Assembly: GCF_051201665.1 (NCBI RefSeq) | Contig: NZ_CP179210.1 | Span: 1,302,001 to 1,366,000 of the forward strand | DNA from: Psychrobium sp051201665 | Lineage (GTDB): Bacteria > Pseudomonadota > Gammaproteobacteria > Enterobacterales > Psychrobiaceae | Direction: 5' to 3' | Length of the DNA stretch: 64,000 bases | Shown: piece by piece, positions 46,765-55,654 of the stretch | Layout: every line of letters begins with the position of its first letter | Numbering within the stretch: position 1 is the first letter of the stretch | Position numbers and translations under genes: made by a program | Notes under the pieces: model-generated | What the model was told of the DNA's origin: nothing | The model's input: the letters and a program-made list of their open reading frames with translations, nothing else | Databases searched by the model: none

Positions 46765-46785
46765 GTTTCAGAGTAATTAGGAGAA

Positions 46786-47250
46786 ATGATGAAAAAATTA
46801 CTATGGCTAGTTATTGCCTTGATTGGCGTTAATATGAGCGTGCAAGCCAGTGATGCAATGAACTCTGCCAAGCCAATCCATAATATGTTTGACGCGATGC
46901 GTGAGCACGACGGCAAAAAATTGTTAGCGCAATTTGCGCCAAATGCCATGTTACAGCGTGCGGGAAAGGGCGGTGAAGTCAAAACAAATGATCTCGCTAA
47001 GTTCGCTGATTTTGTCTCGAGAACAGATAAGTATTTAGCTGAAAAACTGTTATCGGTAAATATCTCGATTAGCGATAACCTCGCTTCAGTATGGACGCCT
47101 TACGCGTTTTATCTCGACGGTAAAATAAGCCATTGTGGTGTTAATAGCTTTCAATTGGTTAAGTTTGAACAGTCGTGGAAAATTGTTTATTTGATTGATA
47201 ATACACACAGTGGTGATTGTGAAAAATTTATCAAAAAATACAGCCACTAA
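46786..47250 (+). CDS. Exported NTF2-like (SnoaL-type) protein
   Basis: 154 residues with signal peptide MMKKLLWLVIALIGVNMSVQA and an NTF2-like domain: IHNMFDAMREHDGKKLLAQFAPNAML, SISDNLASVWTPYAFYLDGKISHCGVNSFQLVKFEQSWKIVYLIDN. The domain forms a small cone often binding ligands; no enzyme residues stand out. The ribosome site is TTAGGAGAA. The two cysteines late in the mature part might form a disulphide in the periplasm. Confidence 0.82.
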   Translation: MMKKLLWLVIALIGVNMSVQASDAMNSAKPIHNMFDAMREHDGKKLLAQFAPNAMLQRAGKGGEVKTNDLAKFADFVSRTDKYLAEKLLSVNISISDNLASVWTPYAFYLDGKISHCGVNSFQLVKFEQSWKIVYLIDNTHSGDCEKFIKKYSH

Positions 47251-47377
47251 TTTTGCGCAAAATATTCAATGTTTAATAGCTGTTTATCACGGCCATTAAA
47301 CTATGTGACATCATAGCTATTCAGCGTTTACTATCCTTGCTAAAATACTATTTTTATCGATAATTCACAGGCATTTC

Positions 47378-47686
47378 ATGCACGCAAACAGCAATGACCC
47401 TCTTCACGGCTTAACGTTAGAAGCGGTAGTAACCGCACTCGTTGATCGTTATGGCTTTAAGTCTTTAAGTCGCCAAATTGAAATCCGCTGTTTCTATAGT
47501 GATCCCAGTATTAAATCGAGCCTTAAATTTTTGCGTAAAACTCCATGGGCACGCACTCAAGTGGAAGAGCTATACATCAAAACATTTGCAAAATCGGCAA
47601 AGACCAGTAAGAGTTCAAAACGTCCGCCTCAAAGTGATAAACCTAAAGGTGAATCGACATTTGTGTGGCCAAGCGTAAAAGATTAA
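47378..47686 (+). CDS. VF530-family DNA-binding protein (DUF2132)
   Basis: 102 residues. The first 67 residues (DPLHGLTLEAVVTALVDRYGFKSLSRQIEIRCF .. SLKFLRKTPWARTQVEELYI) match the VF530 family, a small helical protein named from Vibrio fischeri and annotated as DNA-binding. The tail is lysine/serine-rich and basic, as often in nucleic-acid binders. Single gene. Confidence 0.9.
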   Translation: MHANSNDPLHGLTLEAVVTALVDRYGFKSLSRQIEIRCFYSDPSIKSSLKFLRKTPWARTQVEELYIKTFAKSAKTSKSSKRPPQSDKPKGESTFVWPSVKD

Positions 47687-47865
47687 AACAAGGTTTTTGT
47701 CTAACCTAATCAGCTTTATTGCTGGTGTTACACATTGAAACATTTTTTGCGTTGACAAAATGCTGTTCTACACGCTATTTCCTTGATTATTGTGATATAA
47801 ACTCTGCACTTAGAAGTGGCTATTTGCCGCTTCAGTCTTTGATTTCAATGGAAAGAGCACTCAAT

Positions 47866-48556
47866 ATGAAATTCACCCCTTCTAAAATTGCACTAGCTAG
47901 TGCGATAGCGATTAGTTCGTTAACGCTTAGCGGTTCATGACAACTAACAACACCCCATCAGCGAATGTTATGGAGCAGGCTGCGCCAGTTATTCGTGAAG
48001 TTAATGAAGCGCTATCAGCTGAATATGCCGCGATGCGTAAACAACAAATCAGTGATGTTGCTTATAGCCTTTATTTTAATATCGGTCATGAAAAGAAAAC
48101 ATATAACGGTACGTCAGTTGTGGAATTTACAATGGCAAAAGGCAATAAATCACCAGTCACGGTTGATTTTGAGTCAGGTACTGTTGAGCCGGTGAAGGTA
48201 AATGGTCAAGTTGTACCATTTGATTAGGGGCTGTTGAACTTTTTAGTTTAAATTTTGTTCAGTCTAAAAGGGTTGTGGGCACATGTTCATTGTTCCAGAC
48301 TGAGCATAAGCACCCACATTCCTGTGGGCTAGGCATGAGGATTGATGCTGGGTTTACCCCAGTGAATGACGAATAACGCGGCACAAAATACTTTTAGGTG
48401 AATCCTACGGACAGCATTTGTTTGTTATTTCTACGGCGTTATCGCCTATGTAGAAACATCAAACCAATTGCTGCAAAAATGAACTCAAAAGATCAACAGA
48501 CCCTATACAAAATGGTTTATTTCGATTGCACCAAATGCGTTTAACACTGGCAAAAA
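47866..48556 (+). pseudogene. M1-family aminopeptidase remnant, interrupted by two repeats
   Basis: The start encodes a lipoprotein signal ending LTLSG, then one base is lost (GGTT-CATG; restoring a G gives LSGC, the lipobox) and the frame passes to 47937, reading APVIREVNEALSAEYAAMRKQQISDVAYSLYFNI and VDFESGTVEPVKVNGQVVPFD. A 277-bp MITE then interrupts between GAT-TA and TA-T, after which the frame resumes as YTKWFISIAPNAFNTGKN until a half copy of the palindromic repeat. This is the N-terminal domain of an M1 metallopeptidase; the zinc-binding catalytic part is gone, with only its probable terminator left. Confidence 0.8.
48227..48503. mobile_element. 277-bp MITE with TA target duplication
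   Basis: Ends are inverted: GGGGCTGTTGAACTTTT on the left, AAAAGATCAACAGACCC on the right (three mismatches over 17). Flanked by TA on both sides, and removing it plus one TA restores the aminopeptidase reading frame. It encodes no protein. Confidence 0.85.
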
Positions 48557-48629
48557 TAGCATTGAGAGCAACGCCATTTTAGTTAATTTTAATAAGTACA
48601 AGTGGGCAAATATTTAATGCAATTGGTAT
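48557..48629. repeat. Palindromic repeat, half copy C
   Basis: 73 bp matching one arm of copies A and B, from TAGCATTGAGAGCAACGCC to TTAATGCAATTGGTAT, without the opposite arm. Confidence 0.85.
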
Positions 48630-48644
48630 AATCCTATCTAGCTT

Positions 48645-48680
48645 AAAGCGCCGTTTAGTTGACTAAACGGCGCTTTTTTT
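48645..48680 (+). terminator. Strong terminator (orphaned from the aminopeptidase gene)
   Basis: AAAGCGCCGTTTAGT..ACTAAACGGCGCTTTTTTT: 14-bp stem with a very short loop and T-run. It no longer follows an intact gene. Confidence 0.9.
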
Positions 48681-48759
48681 ATGGCACTTCTAAACTTGAG
48701 CATTTATAGTACCTGACATAGATTTCCAAAATGCTTAACTCCTTTTAAAAGAGCACATT

Positions 48760-49593
48760 ATGATTAACCAAGAAATTGCCCAGTTTGAAAAATATTACGC
48801 CATGTTAATGGAGTATTTAGTCACCTACAGTATGCAAATTGTTGGTGCCGTATTGATTCTGCTCATTGGGTTATGGGTTGCTAAAAAAGCCGCCGCATTA
48901 GTAACCAAAATTATGGTTCGCCATGAGGTAGATATCACCTTAACTAACTTTGTTAGTAGTGTGGTCAAAGTGCTTATTATTATTGCAGTCGTCATAATTT
49001 GTTTAGGCAAGATCGGCATTAGTGTGACACCTTTTGTGGCAGCGATTGGCGCGGCGTCACTTGGCGCTGGTTTGGCAGTGCAGGGCATGTTGGCTAATTA
49101 CGGCGCTGGTTTAGCAATTATTGCGACAAGGCCTTATGTCGTTGGCGATACTATTATGGTGAAAGATGTCAGTGGCCAAGTTAAAACTATTGATTTAGGT
49201 CATACCATTTTAATTAATGAAGAAAACGTTGAGATTACCATTCCTAACAAACATGTCATTGGTGAAATACTGCATAATTCAAACGAGTATTCACTCGTTC
49301 AAGGTGACATTGATATTGCCTATAGTGCATGTGCTGATACTGCAATTTCTTCGGTTGAGAAGGTGCTTAATGAACATGACTGCGTTGCTCAGTCACCACA
49401 ATGTAAAGTGGGTATTGAAGCATTTGCAGCTAGTGGCGTAACCATTAGTTACCGCTATTGGGTGCCGACTACAAAAATTATTGAGACGAAACTCGCGGTT
49501 AACGGACTAGTTTACAAAGCCATGAATCAACAAAATATTGAAATACCTTTTCCACAACGTGTTGTTACTATTCAACAAGACGATGCCTCATAG
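48760..49593 (+). CDS. mscS: Small-conductance mechanosensitive channel
   Basis: 277 residues, close to E. coli MscS (286). Three N-terminal membrane segments (about 25-45, 65-85, 92-125); the pore helix shows the glycine/alanine pattern GAASLGAGLAVQGMLANYGAGLAI. The cytoplasmic beta-domain follows with RPYVVGDTIMVKDVSGQVKTIDLGHTILINEENVEITIPNKHVI. Releases solutes on osmotic downshift. Confidence 0.96.
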   Translation: MINQEIAQFEKYYAMLMEYLVTYSMQIVGAVLILLIGLWVAKKAAALVTKIMVRHEVDITLTNFVSSVVKVLIIIAVVIICLGKIGISVTPFVAAIGAASLGAGLAVQGMLANYGAGLAIIATRPYVVGDTIMVKDVSGQVKTIDLGHTILINEENVEITIPNKHVIGEILHNSNEYSLVQGDIDIAYSACADTAISSVEKVLNEHDCVAQSPQCKVGIEAFAASGVTISYRYWVPTTKIIETKLAVNGLVYKAMNQQNIEIPFPQRVVTIQQDDAS

Positions 49594-49632
49594 GGCACCG
49601 TTAATTATCGATTAAATATAGGATTGCATAGC

Positions 49633-50004
49633 TTGATAAAATTCTCTTTTCTACCTTTAAAAAAACTGTCGACAGTTCAAATTGAAGAACATCGCTTTGA
49701 CGTCGAAGAGGTGATCTCATTAAATTCGGTGGAAGACCTTAAGCTATTACTGGGCATGTTTGGTTCGACCTTAAGCTCAAGCGAACTTAACAACATCAGT
49801 GGTGTTAGCAACGTATGGATCATCGATAAAAAACTCAAGCCACAAGATGAAGCCTCCATTGATAGTTTTTATAATCAATGGCTAGCAAAATCAAAGCGTG
49901 ATAATGACTTCGGAGAATTTTGCCAGTTAGTGTCGTTTAATAGTTTTATTGCGGTGCTAAATAAAGGCAAATTTAATGTTGTTTTGGCATTAGCTGACCA
50001 GTAA
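49633..50004 (+). CDS. Hypothetical protein
   Basis: 123 residues from TTG 49633, which has TAGGA at a good distance; another TTG at 49624 is possible. Not recognised. Mixed alpha/beta sequence with IEEHRFDVEEVISLNSVEDLKLLLGMFG and a hydrophobic C-terminal strand (NVVLALAD). No signal peptide. It lies 39 bp after mscS on the same strand and 48 bp before the ClbS-like gene, so it may be co-transcribed. Confidence 0.6.
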   Translation: MIKFSFLPLKKLSTVQIEEHRFDVEEVISLNSVEDLKLLLGMFGSTLSSSELNNISGVSNVWIIDKKLKPQDEASIDSFYNQWLAKSKRDNDFGEFCQLVSFNSFIAVLNKGKFNVVLALADQ

Positions 50005-50052
50005 TTAAGGTAGTTGAGAAAAGCTGAGATAAACCTCTAAAAGGAATGCGCG

Positions 50053-50562
50053 ATGTCTTCAGTCCCCAAAGATAAACAGCAATTACTCGATGCAATAAAC
50101 ACAATATTTCCTAAATTGATGACAGACTATCGCTCTGTGCCAGTTGAGTTATCTCGTGTGTGCGCCATTGAAGGTAATGTTAAAGACACTAAAATAAGTG
50201 TTAGCGATACTGTCGCTTATCTCATCGGTTGGGGACAGCTAGTGCTTAAATGGCATCAGTTAACATCGAAAAATCAAACTGTTGATTTGCCTGAGACAGG
50301 ATTCAAATGGAACCAATTAGGACTATTGGCTCAGCATTTCCAACATCACTATCGCGACTGGTCATATATTGCGCTATTAAATGAGCTTGAGATAACGATA
50401 AACCTATTGAATGAACTGATTAACAGTTTAAGTAATGATGAGTTATATGGCGCACTTTGGTATGAAAAATACACCTTTGGAAGAATGATTCAATTTAATA
50501 CCTCATCACCAATGAAAAGTGTACGAACGAAAGTCAGACGATTTATTCGAGAGCAATGTTGA
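50053..50562 (+). CDS. ClbS/DfsB-family four-helix protein
   Basis: 169 residues matching the ClbS/DfsB (DUF1706) family: opening VPKDKQQLLDAINTIFPKLMTDYRSVP, then VSDTVAYLIGWGQLVLKWHQ and YGALWYEKYTFGRMIQFNTSSPMKSVRTKVRRFIRE, the conserved C-terminal block. Family members include the colibactin-resistance cyclopropane hydrolase ClbS; most relatives are of unknown role. AAAAGGAATG serves as ribosome site. Confidence 0.9.
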   Translation: MSSVPKDKQQLLDAINTIFPKLMTDYRSVPVELSRVCAIEGNVKDTKISVSDTVAYLIGWGQLVLKWHQLTSKNQTVDLPETGFKWNQLGLLAQHFQHHYRDWSYIALLNELEITINLLNELINSLSNDELYGALWYEKYTFGRMIQFNTSSPMKSVRTKVRRFIREQC

Positions 50563-50737
50563 AGGAAGGTGTGCGATTTTTTCACAGTCAATACAAAAAC
50601 TAAGTTAGTTCCTCAGTTAATCCTCAATATTTATTTTAGTTGATTTTGTTCAAGTTTTAATGTTTCTTAATAATAATTAACTAGATCACAACAAATAAAG
50701 GATGCTATCCTTTATTTTGTTTTCATCAGGATTTGTT

Positions 50738-51178
50738 ATGCCCAAAGTTAGTCAACAACAAGCTCAAATCACTCGGCAACGGATTATTGATTGTGCGCTT
50801 GAGATTATTTTATCCAGTGGCATTGAATCATTAACCTTCAGCAATTTAGCAAAGCAAGCACAGATTGGTCGCTCAACAATTAACGGGCATTTCTCAAAAA
50901 AGAATGACTTGTTAATGGCGTTGCAGCCGCGTCTTGTCAGTATTATTGATGAAAACCTCTGTTTTGATAGCGCAGACGATTTTTATAATTCTTGGGTGCA
51001 TGCGATTAAGAGTAATCAAGAGTTTCGACAAGTTATTAAAGTGACTGGTGCATTTTTTGATAATGACACAGGTATTGCAGGATTAATGCGACGTTTTCCA
51101 TCACCAGATGAAGACACAGAAAAAGCCATTTATACGGCAATGGGCTATGCCATTGTTCACTTACCTAAATACACGTAG
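50738..51178 (+). CDS. TetR-family regulator of the efflux operon
   Basis: 146 residues from ATG 50738 (MPKVSQQQAQITRQRIID), preferred over an upstream ATG at 50702 because AGGA precedes it and the TetR helix-turn-helix begins normally: ITRQRIIDCALEIILSSGIESLTFSNLAKQAQIGRSTINGHFSKKNDLLMAL. The ligand domain is short (about 85 residues). Located 55 bp before the adaptor gene on the same strand, so likely a local repressor of the pump. Confidence 0.88.
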   Translation: MPKVSQQQAQITRQRIIDCALEIILSSGIESLTFSNLAKQAQIGRSTINGHFSKKNDLLMALQPRLVSIIDENLCFDSADDFYNSWVHAIKSNQEFRQVIKVTGAFFDNDTGIAGLMRRFPSPDEDTEKAIYTAMGYAIVHLPKYT

Positions 51179-51233
51179 TTAATTACAGATAGTTAAATAC
51201 ACTGAGTTATATAAAAGTCCCTTTGGAGGAACT

Positions 51234-52313
51234 ATGAAACTGACCAAAATTACGATGATTACTTCGATGATCATCTTAGGCTCATTGATTGGCGGTTGCC
51301 AAGATAAGGCGAATGAAGCGCCTACAGATGCACAAGATCTTATTCGACCTGCAAAATTGATAAAAATTGGCCAAGCGCAAACGAGTCACTTTTTAAATTA
51401 TCCAGCCGTTATTGAAGTAAGTCAGTCATCGCAATTGGCCTTTCAAGTGAGTGGTAAAGTTGACACATTAGCGGTACGTGATTCTGATGAAGTAAAACAA
51501 GGTGACGTGTTAGCGCAATTAGATAAGCGTGATTATCAATCAAAACTCAATGTTGCAAAAGCGCAGTTTGAAAACTCTCAAGCAGAATATGAACGTGCAA
51601 AGCAGTTGATGGACACCAAAGTTATTTCTAAAAGTGAATTAGCTAGTAAGAAAACTGATTTTGAAGTGACACAATCCCAACTGGTAAGTGCGCAAAAAGC
51701 ACTTGATGACACAACGCTTCGCGCCCCGTTTACTGGTAACGTGGCGAATGTCTTGATTGAGCCACAAGAGACCATTCAAGCAGGGCAAACCGTTGTTACT
51801 TTATTGTCGTTAGCGAAATTAGAAGCAAAAATTAATATTCCTTCAAACATCATTTTGCGTGCGCCAAAAGAAGAGTCTCAGGCTCCACAGGCTTATATTG
51901 TGCTTGATGCTGCGCCTAACCTAAAAATTGATGCAACGTTCAAAGAACTTAACCTAGAAGCTGACTTAAATTCACAAACCTATGAAGTGGTATTTGGATT
52001 TGATGCCATTAACGATTTAAATATTCTGCCAGGTATGAGCGCGACATTATGGCTTGAGCCACCAACTAAGGCGAAGAAAACATCAAATATTGCGGTACCG
52101 TTAACTGCTATTGGTTCAAACGGTGAAGCGACCTTTGTGTGGGTCGTTGACGAGAAAACAATGGAAATTAGCAAGCGCGATGTCGTTGTAAAACCGGGCG
52201 TTGGTAAGAATTTAGAGGTAATAAGTGGGTTAACTCAAGGGGAGACTATTGTCGCCGCCGGGATTGGTTCGTTAGTACAAGGGGCTAAAGTTCGCGCGTG
52301 GGTGAAAGACTAA
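51234..52313 (+). CDS. RND efflux periplasmic adaptor lipoprotein
   Basis: 359 residues. Lipoprotein signal with lipobox LIGGC at about residue 21, barrel-sandwich lipoyl halves (SQLAFQVSGKVDTLAVRDSDEVKQGDVLAQLDKRDYQ and LRAPFTGNVANVLIEPQETIQAGQTV), a short coiled-coil hairpin between them, and a C-terminal beta-barrel/MP domain. Links the inner-membrane pump encoded next to an outer-membrane channel, which is not encoded here. Ribosome site TTGGAGGAAC. Confidence 0.95.
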   Translation: MKLTKITMITSMIILGSLIGGCQDKANEAPTDAQDLIRPAKLIKIGQAQTSHFLNYPAVIEVSQSSQLAFQVSGKVDTLAVRDSDEVKQGDVLAQLDKRDYQSKLNVAKAQFENSQAEYERAKQLMDTKVISKSELASKKTDFEVTQSQLVSAQKALDDTTLRAPFTGNVANVLIEPQETIQAGQTVVTLLSLAKLEAKINIPSNIILRAPKEESQAPQAYIVLDAAPNLKIDATFKELNLEADLNSQTYEVVFGFDAINDLNILPGMSATLWLEPPTKAKKTSNIAVPLTAIGSNGEATFVWVVDEKTMEISKRDVVVKPGVGKNLEVISGLTQGETIVAAGIGSLVQGAKVRAWVKD

Positions 52314-52356
52314 TGCCATTAACTCAATTTTATTTAATCAATTGTGAGAGCGTGCT

Positions 52357-55300
52357 ATGAATATTGCAGAGTTTTCCATTAAAAATCAGATCTTGAGCGT
52401 CATCATTATTCTGTTGTCGCTAGCTGGTGGCTGGCAGGCTTATCAGAATATGGCACGTTTTGAAGATCCAGAATTTACGATTCGAACAGCAGTCATCTTT
52501 ACACAGTATCCTGGTGGCAGCCCTGAACAGGTTGCGCGAGAAGTTACTGAGCCATTAGAAACCGCACTACAACAACTTCAAGAAGTGAAAGAAGTGCGCT
52601 CTAAATCATCGGCAGGTGTCTCTGAAATCAATGTCGATGTGAAGTACGAATTTTCGAAAAGCAAAGATGATTTGCAGGTTATTTGGACCAAGATCCGTAA
52701 CAAAGTAAAAGATGCACAGCGTTCATTACCAAGCCAAGCGTCAACTCCCATCGTTAATGATGATTTTGGTGATGTGTACGGCTTGTATTATTTTATTACC
52801 GGACCAGATTATTCGCCTGCTGAACTGCGCCAATATGCAAAATCGCTGCAAAAAGAGCTACTGCAAATTAAAGGTGTTGCTAAAGTCGCACTGACTGGTG
52901 AGCAACAAGAGGCTATTTTTGTTGAGATTTCTCGAGATACTGCTGCGGTGTTAGGTGTGTCAGTTTCCAAGTTATATGAGACTTTAGGCGCACAAAATGA
53001 CGTTGTTGCTTCTGGCAATGTTGTTATTGGCGATCAGCGGCTCATCATTGATCCATCGGGCGGCATTGACTCAATTGAGTCGATTAAAAACTTGTTGGTA
53101 TCAACGAGCAGCGACGGAAAAATTACTTACTTAAAAGACATTGCTGACGTGTACCGTGGTTATCAAACACCGGCTAGCAAGTTAATTCGCTACAACAAGC
53201 AAGATGCAATCGCTATTGGTGTCAGTAATGTTGCTGGTGGTAACGTTGTTGTGATGGGCGATGCGGTTAATGCTAAATTGCAGGAATCGTTGAGTCGTCG
53301 TCCAATCGGCATGGAAGTTCATGAGTATTACCATCAAGGTAGTATCGTAGAAGCCTCTGTTGATAATTTTGTGATGAACGTATTAGCGGCACTGGCTATT
53401 GTCATCGTGACTATTTTCTTATTCATGGGTATTCGTAGTGCTATCGTTATCGGCTTTATTTTACTGTTAACCATTGGTGCAACACTCGCCACCATGAACA
53501 TGATTAATATTCCAATGCACCGTATCTCGTTAGGCGCACTTATTATTGCGCTCGGGATGATGGTAGATAATGCAATCGTGGTGACCGAAGGTATTTTAGT
53601 AGGTCTTAAAAACGGCGTTAAAAAGCTTCAAATTGCCAAAGATATTGTTAGTCAAACTAAATGGCCGCTACTGGGCGGTACGCTAGTAGGTATCATTGCC
53701 TTTGCACCCATTGGTTTGGCACCGGGTGAAACGGCTGAATACACAGGTGATTTATTCTGGGTAGTGATGATCTCGTTACTATTTAGTTGGGTATTTGCAA
53801 TTACTTTAACGCCACTTGCTTGCTATTGGTTATTGCCACAAAACGAAGACGAAGGGCAGGTTGATGAGCCGAGCACACTGACGTTGAAGTATAAAGCCTT
53901 CATGAAAGCTGTGCTTAACTATCGCTGGCCAGTCATTTTCGTCGCAATCGGACTCTTTGGCGCATCAGTATGGGGCGCTAAATACATGACGCAAGGGTTT
54001 TTCCCACAGTCTACTAGCCCGCAGATGGTTGTCGATTACTGGCTACCTGAAGGCACTAAAATCGAAAAAACAGCGCAAGACATGAAAGTGCTTGAACAGT
54101 TTGTCAGTGAAATGGATGGTGTTAACGCCGTGCAAAGCCTTGTTGGCGGCGGTGGTTTACGTTTCATGTTGACTTACAGCAGTGAGCCAAATAATGGTTC
54201 ATACGGTCAATTGCTAGTACGTGTTGATGACTACCATGAAATCGATGGCATGCTGCCTAAAGTTCAAGCCTATGTTGCCGAACGTTTCCCAACGGCACAA
54301 GCCAAAGCATGGCGTTTTGTATTGGGGCCTGGTGGTGGTTCTAAAATTGAAGCTGTCTTTAAAGGCAATGATCCTAAGATTCTACGTCAGTTAGCTAATC
54401 AAGCGAAAGACATTATGGCGAGCGATAGCCAAAGCTTGTCAGTTAAAGATGATTGGCGCCAGCCAGTGAGTGTCATTGAGCCTATTTATTCTGAATCCAA
54501 AGGTCGCCGTGCTGGTATTTCTCGTCAAGATTTAGCCAACGCACTTGCGGATTATTACTCAGGTAAAACCGTTGGTTTGTATCGTGAAAATGAAGATTTA
54601 ATTCCTATTGTTTCACGCGTTCCAGACTCTCAAAATGCAACTATTGACGATATCTACAACATTCAGGTGCTTAGTTCAGCAACAGGACGTTCAGTGCCTA
54701 TTGCTCAAGTGACTAATGGTTTTAGAACGATTTGGCGCGATAGCATCATTAGACGTGAAGACCGCGTGTTTACTATTACTGCCCAATGTGATCCTGTTGC
54801 TGGCGTGCCTGCATCAGTATTACAAGCACGTATCCAAGCTAAGATTGAAGCCATTGTCCTACCTGATGGTTACACGCTGAAATGGGATGGTGAAGCAGGT
54901 AACTCGTCTGAGTCGTCAAACGATTTAATGTCGACTATTCCTCTTGGCTTATTAGCAATGGTGTTAGTGGTTGTCATCTTGTTTGGTAAAATCCGCCAGC
55001 CAGTCGTTATTTGGCTCGTGGTTCCACTTTCATTTATCGGCGTGGTATTTGGCTTAGTCACCACAGGCATTCCACTTGAATTCATGGGCATTCTAGGTGT
55101 GTTATCACTGTCTGGATTACTCATTAAAAACGCCATTGTATTGGTGGATCAAATGGACTTTGAAATCGACCAAGGTAAAGCACGTTTCGATGCCATCATT
55201 GACTCAGCTACCAGTCGTGTTCGTCCTGTAATGATGGGCACATTAACAACGGTACTTGGCGTTATTCCACTATTCTTTGACGCGTTCTTCCAGTCAATGG

Positions 55301-55407
55301 CGGTGGTATTGGTATTCGGATTAACGTTCGCCACCTTGTTAACCCTGATTTTAATCCCAGTGCTTTATTCAGTATTCATGCGAGTGAGTAATAAAGAAAC
55401 TGCTTAA
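52357..55407 (+). CDS. RND efflux pump, inner-membrane transporter
   Basis: 1016 residues of the HAE1-type RND family. N-terminal membrane helix (NQILSVIIILLSLAGGWQAY), two large periplasmic loops and twelve membrane segments. The proton-relay acidic residue lies in GALIIALGMMVDNAIVVTEG in TM4. Proton-driven export of drugs, detergents or similar compounds; substrate unknown. Forms an operon with the TetR gene and adaptor, closed by a terminator at 55435. Confidence 0.96.
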   Translation: MNIAEFSIKNQILSVIIILLSLAGGWQAYQNMARFEDPEFTIRTAVIFTQYPGGSPEQVAREVTEPLETALQQLQEVKEVRSKSSAGVSEINVDVKYEFSKSKDDLQVIWTKIRNKVKDAQRSLPSQASTPIVNDDFGDVYGLYYFITGPDYSPAELRQYAKSLQKELLQIKGVAKVALTGEQQEAIFVEISRDTAAVLGVSVSKLYETLGAQNDVVASGNVVIGDQRLIIDPSGGIDSIESIKNLLVSTSSDGKITYLKDIADVYRGYQTPASKLIRYNKQDAIAIGVSNVAGGNVVVMGDAVNAKLQESLSRRPIGMEVHEYYHQGSIVEASVDNFVMNVLAALAIVIVTIFLFMGIRSAIVIGFILLLTIGATLATMNMINIPMHRISLGALIIALGMMVDNAIVVTEGILVGLKNGVKKLQIAKDIVSQTKWPLLGGTLVGIIAFAPIGLAPGETAEYTGDLFWVVMISLLFSWVFAITLTPLACYWLLPQNEDEGQVDEPSTLTLKYKAFMKAVLNYRWPVIFVAIGLFGASVWGAKYMTQGFFPQSTSPQMVVDYWLPEGTKIEKTAQDMKVLEQFVSEMDGVNAVQSLVGGGGLRFMLTYSSEPNNGSYGQLLVRVDDYHEIDGMLPKVQAYVAERFPTAQAKAWRFVLGPGGGSKIEAVFKGNDPKILRQLANQAKDIMASDSQSLSVKDDWRQPVSVIEPIYSESKGRRAGISRQDLANALADYYSGKTVGLYRENEDLIPIVSRVPDSQNATIDDIYNIQVLSSATGRSVPIAQVTNGFRTIWRDSIIRREDRVFTITAQCDPVAGVPASVLQARIQAKIEAIVLPDGYTLKWDGEAGNSSESSNDLMSTIPLGLLAMVLVVVILFGKIRQPVVIWLVVPLSFIGVVFGLVTTGIPLEFMGILGVLSLSGLLIKNAIVLVDQMDFEIDQGKARFDAIIDSATSRVRPVMMGTLTTVLGVIPLFFDAFFQSMAVVLVFGLTFATLLTLILIPVLYSVFMRVSNKETA

Positions 55408-55434
55408 TTACACATGTGATTAATATGGACATTG

Positions 55435-55465
55435 AAAAGCGCTTGTTGATGATAAGCGCTTTTTT
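55435..55465 (+). terminator. Terminator of the RND operon
   Basis: AAAAGCGCTT and AAGCGCTTTT pair around GTTGATGAT, followed by TTTTTG. Confidence 0.88.
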
Positions 55466-55654
55466 GTTTGGGTTCAGAATTAGTGTCAGGTACTCGGAAA
55501 CACGCGATTTACAAAGGATTATTAATTATCTGATTACTTATACAGTTTATTGTCTCCAACTGCCATCACACTAACCAGCGTGTGTTTACCCGCACGACTA
55601 TGACATCAACGACGAACGATCTAATGACATTGTTGATGGCATAAGGCGTTGAAT

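Noticed and set aside
49624..49632. TTG 49624 as start of the small hypothetical gene
   Set aside because: It lies within the likely ribosome site region; TTG 49633 has better spacing.
55466..55654. REP/IS200-type structure between the RND operon and the IS1634 element
   Set aside because: Short imperfect inverted segments only (CATCAAC..GTTGATG); no associated transposase or repeated copies in the window.
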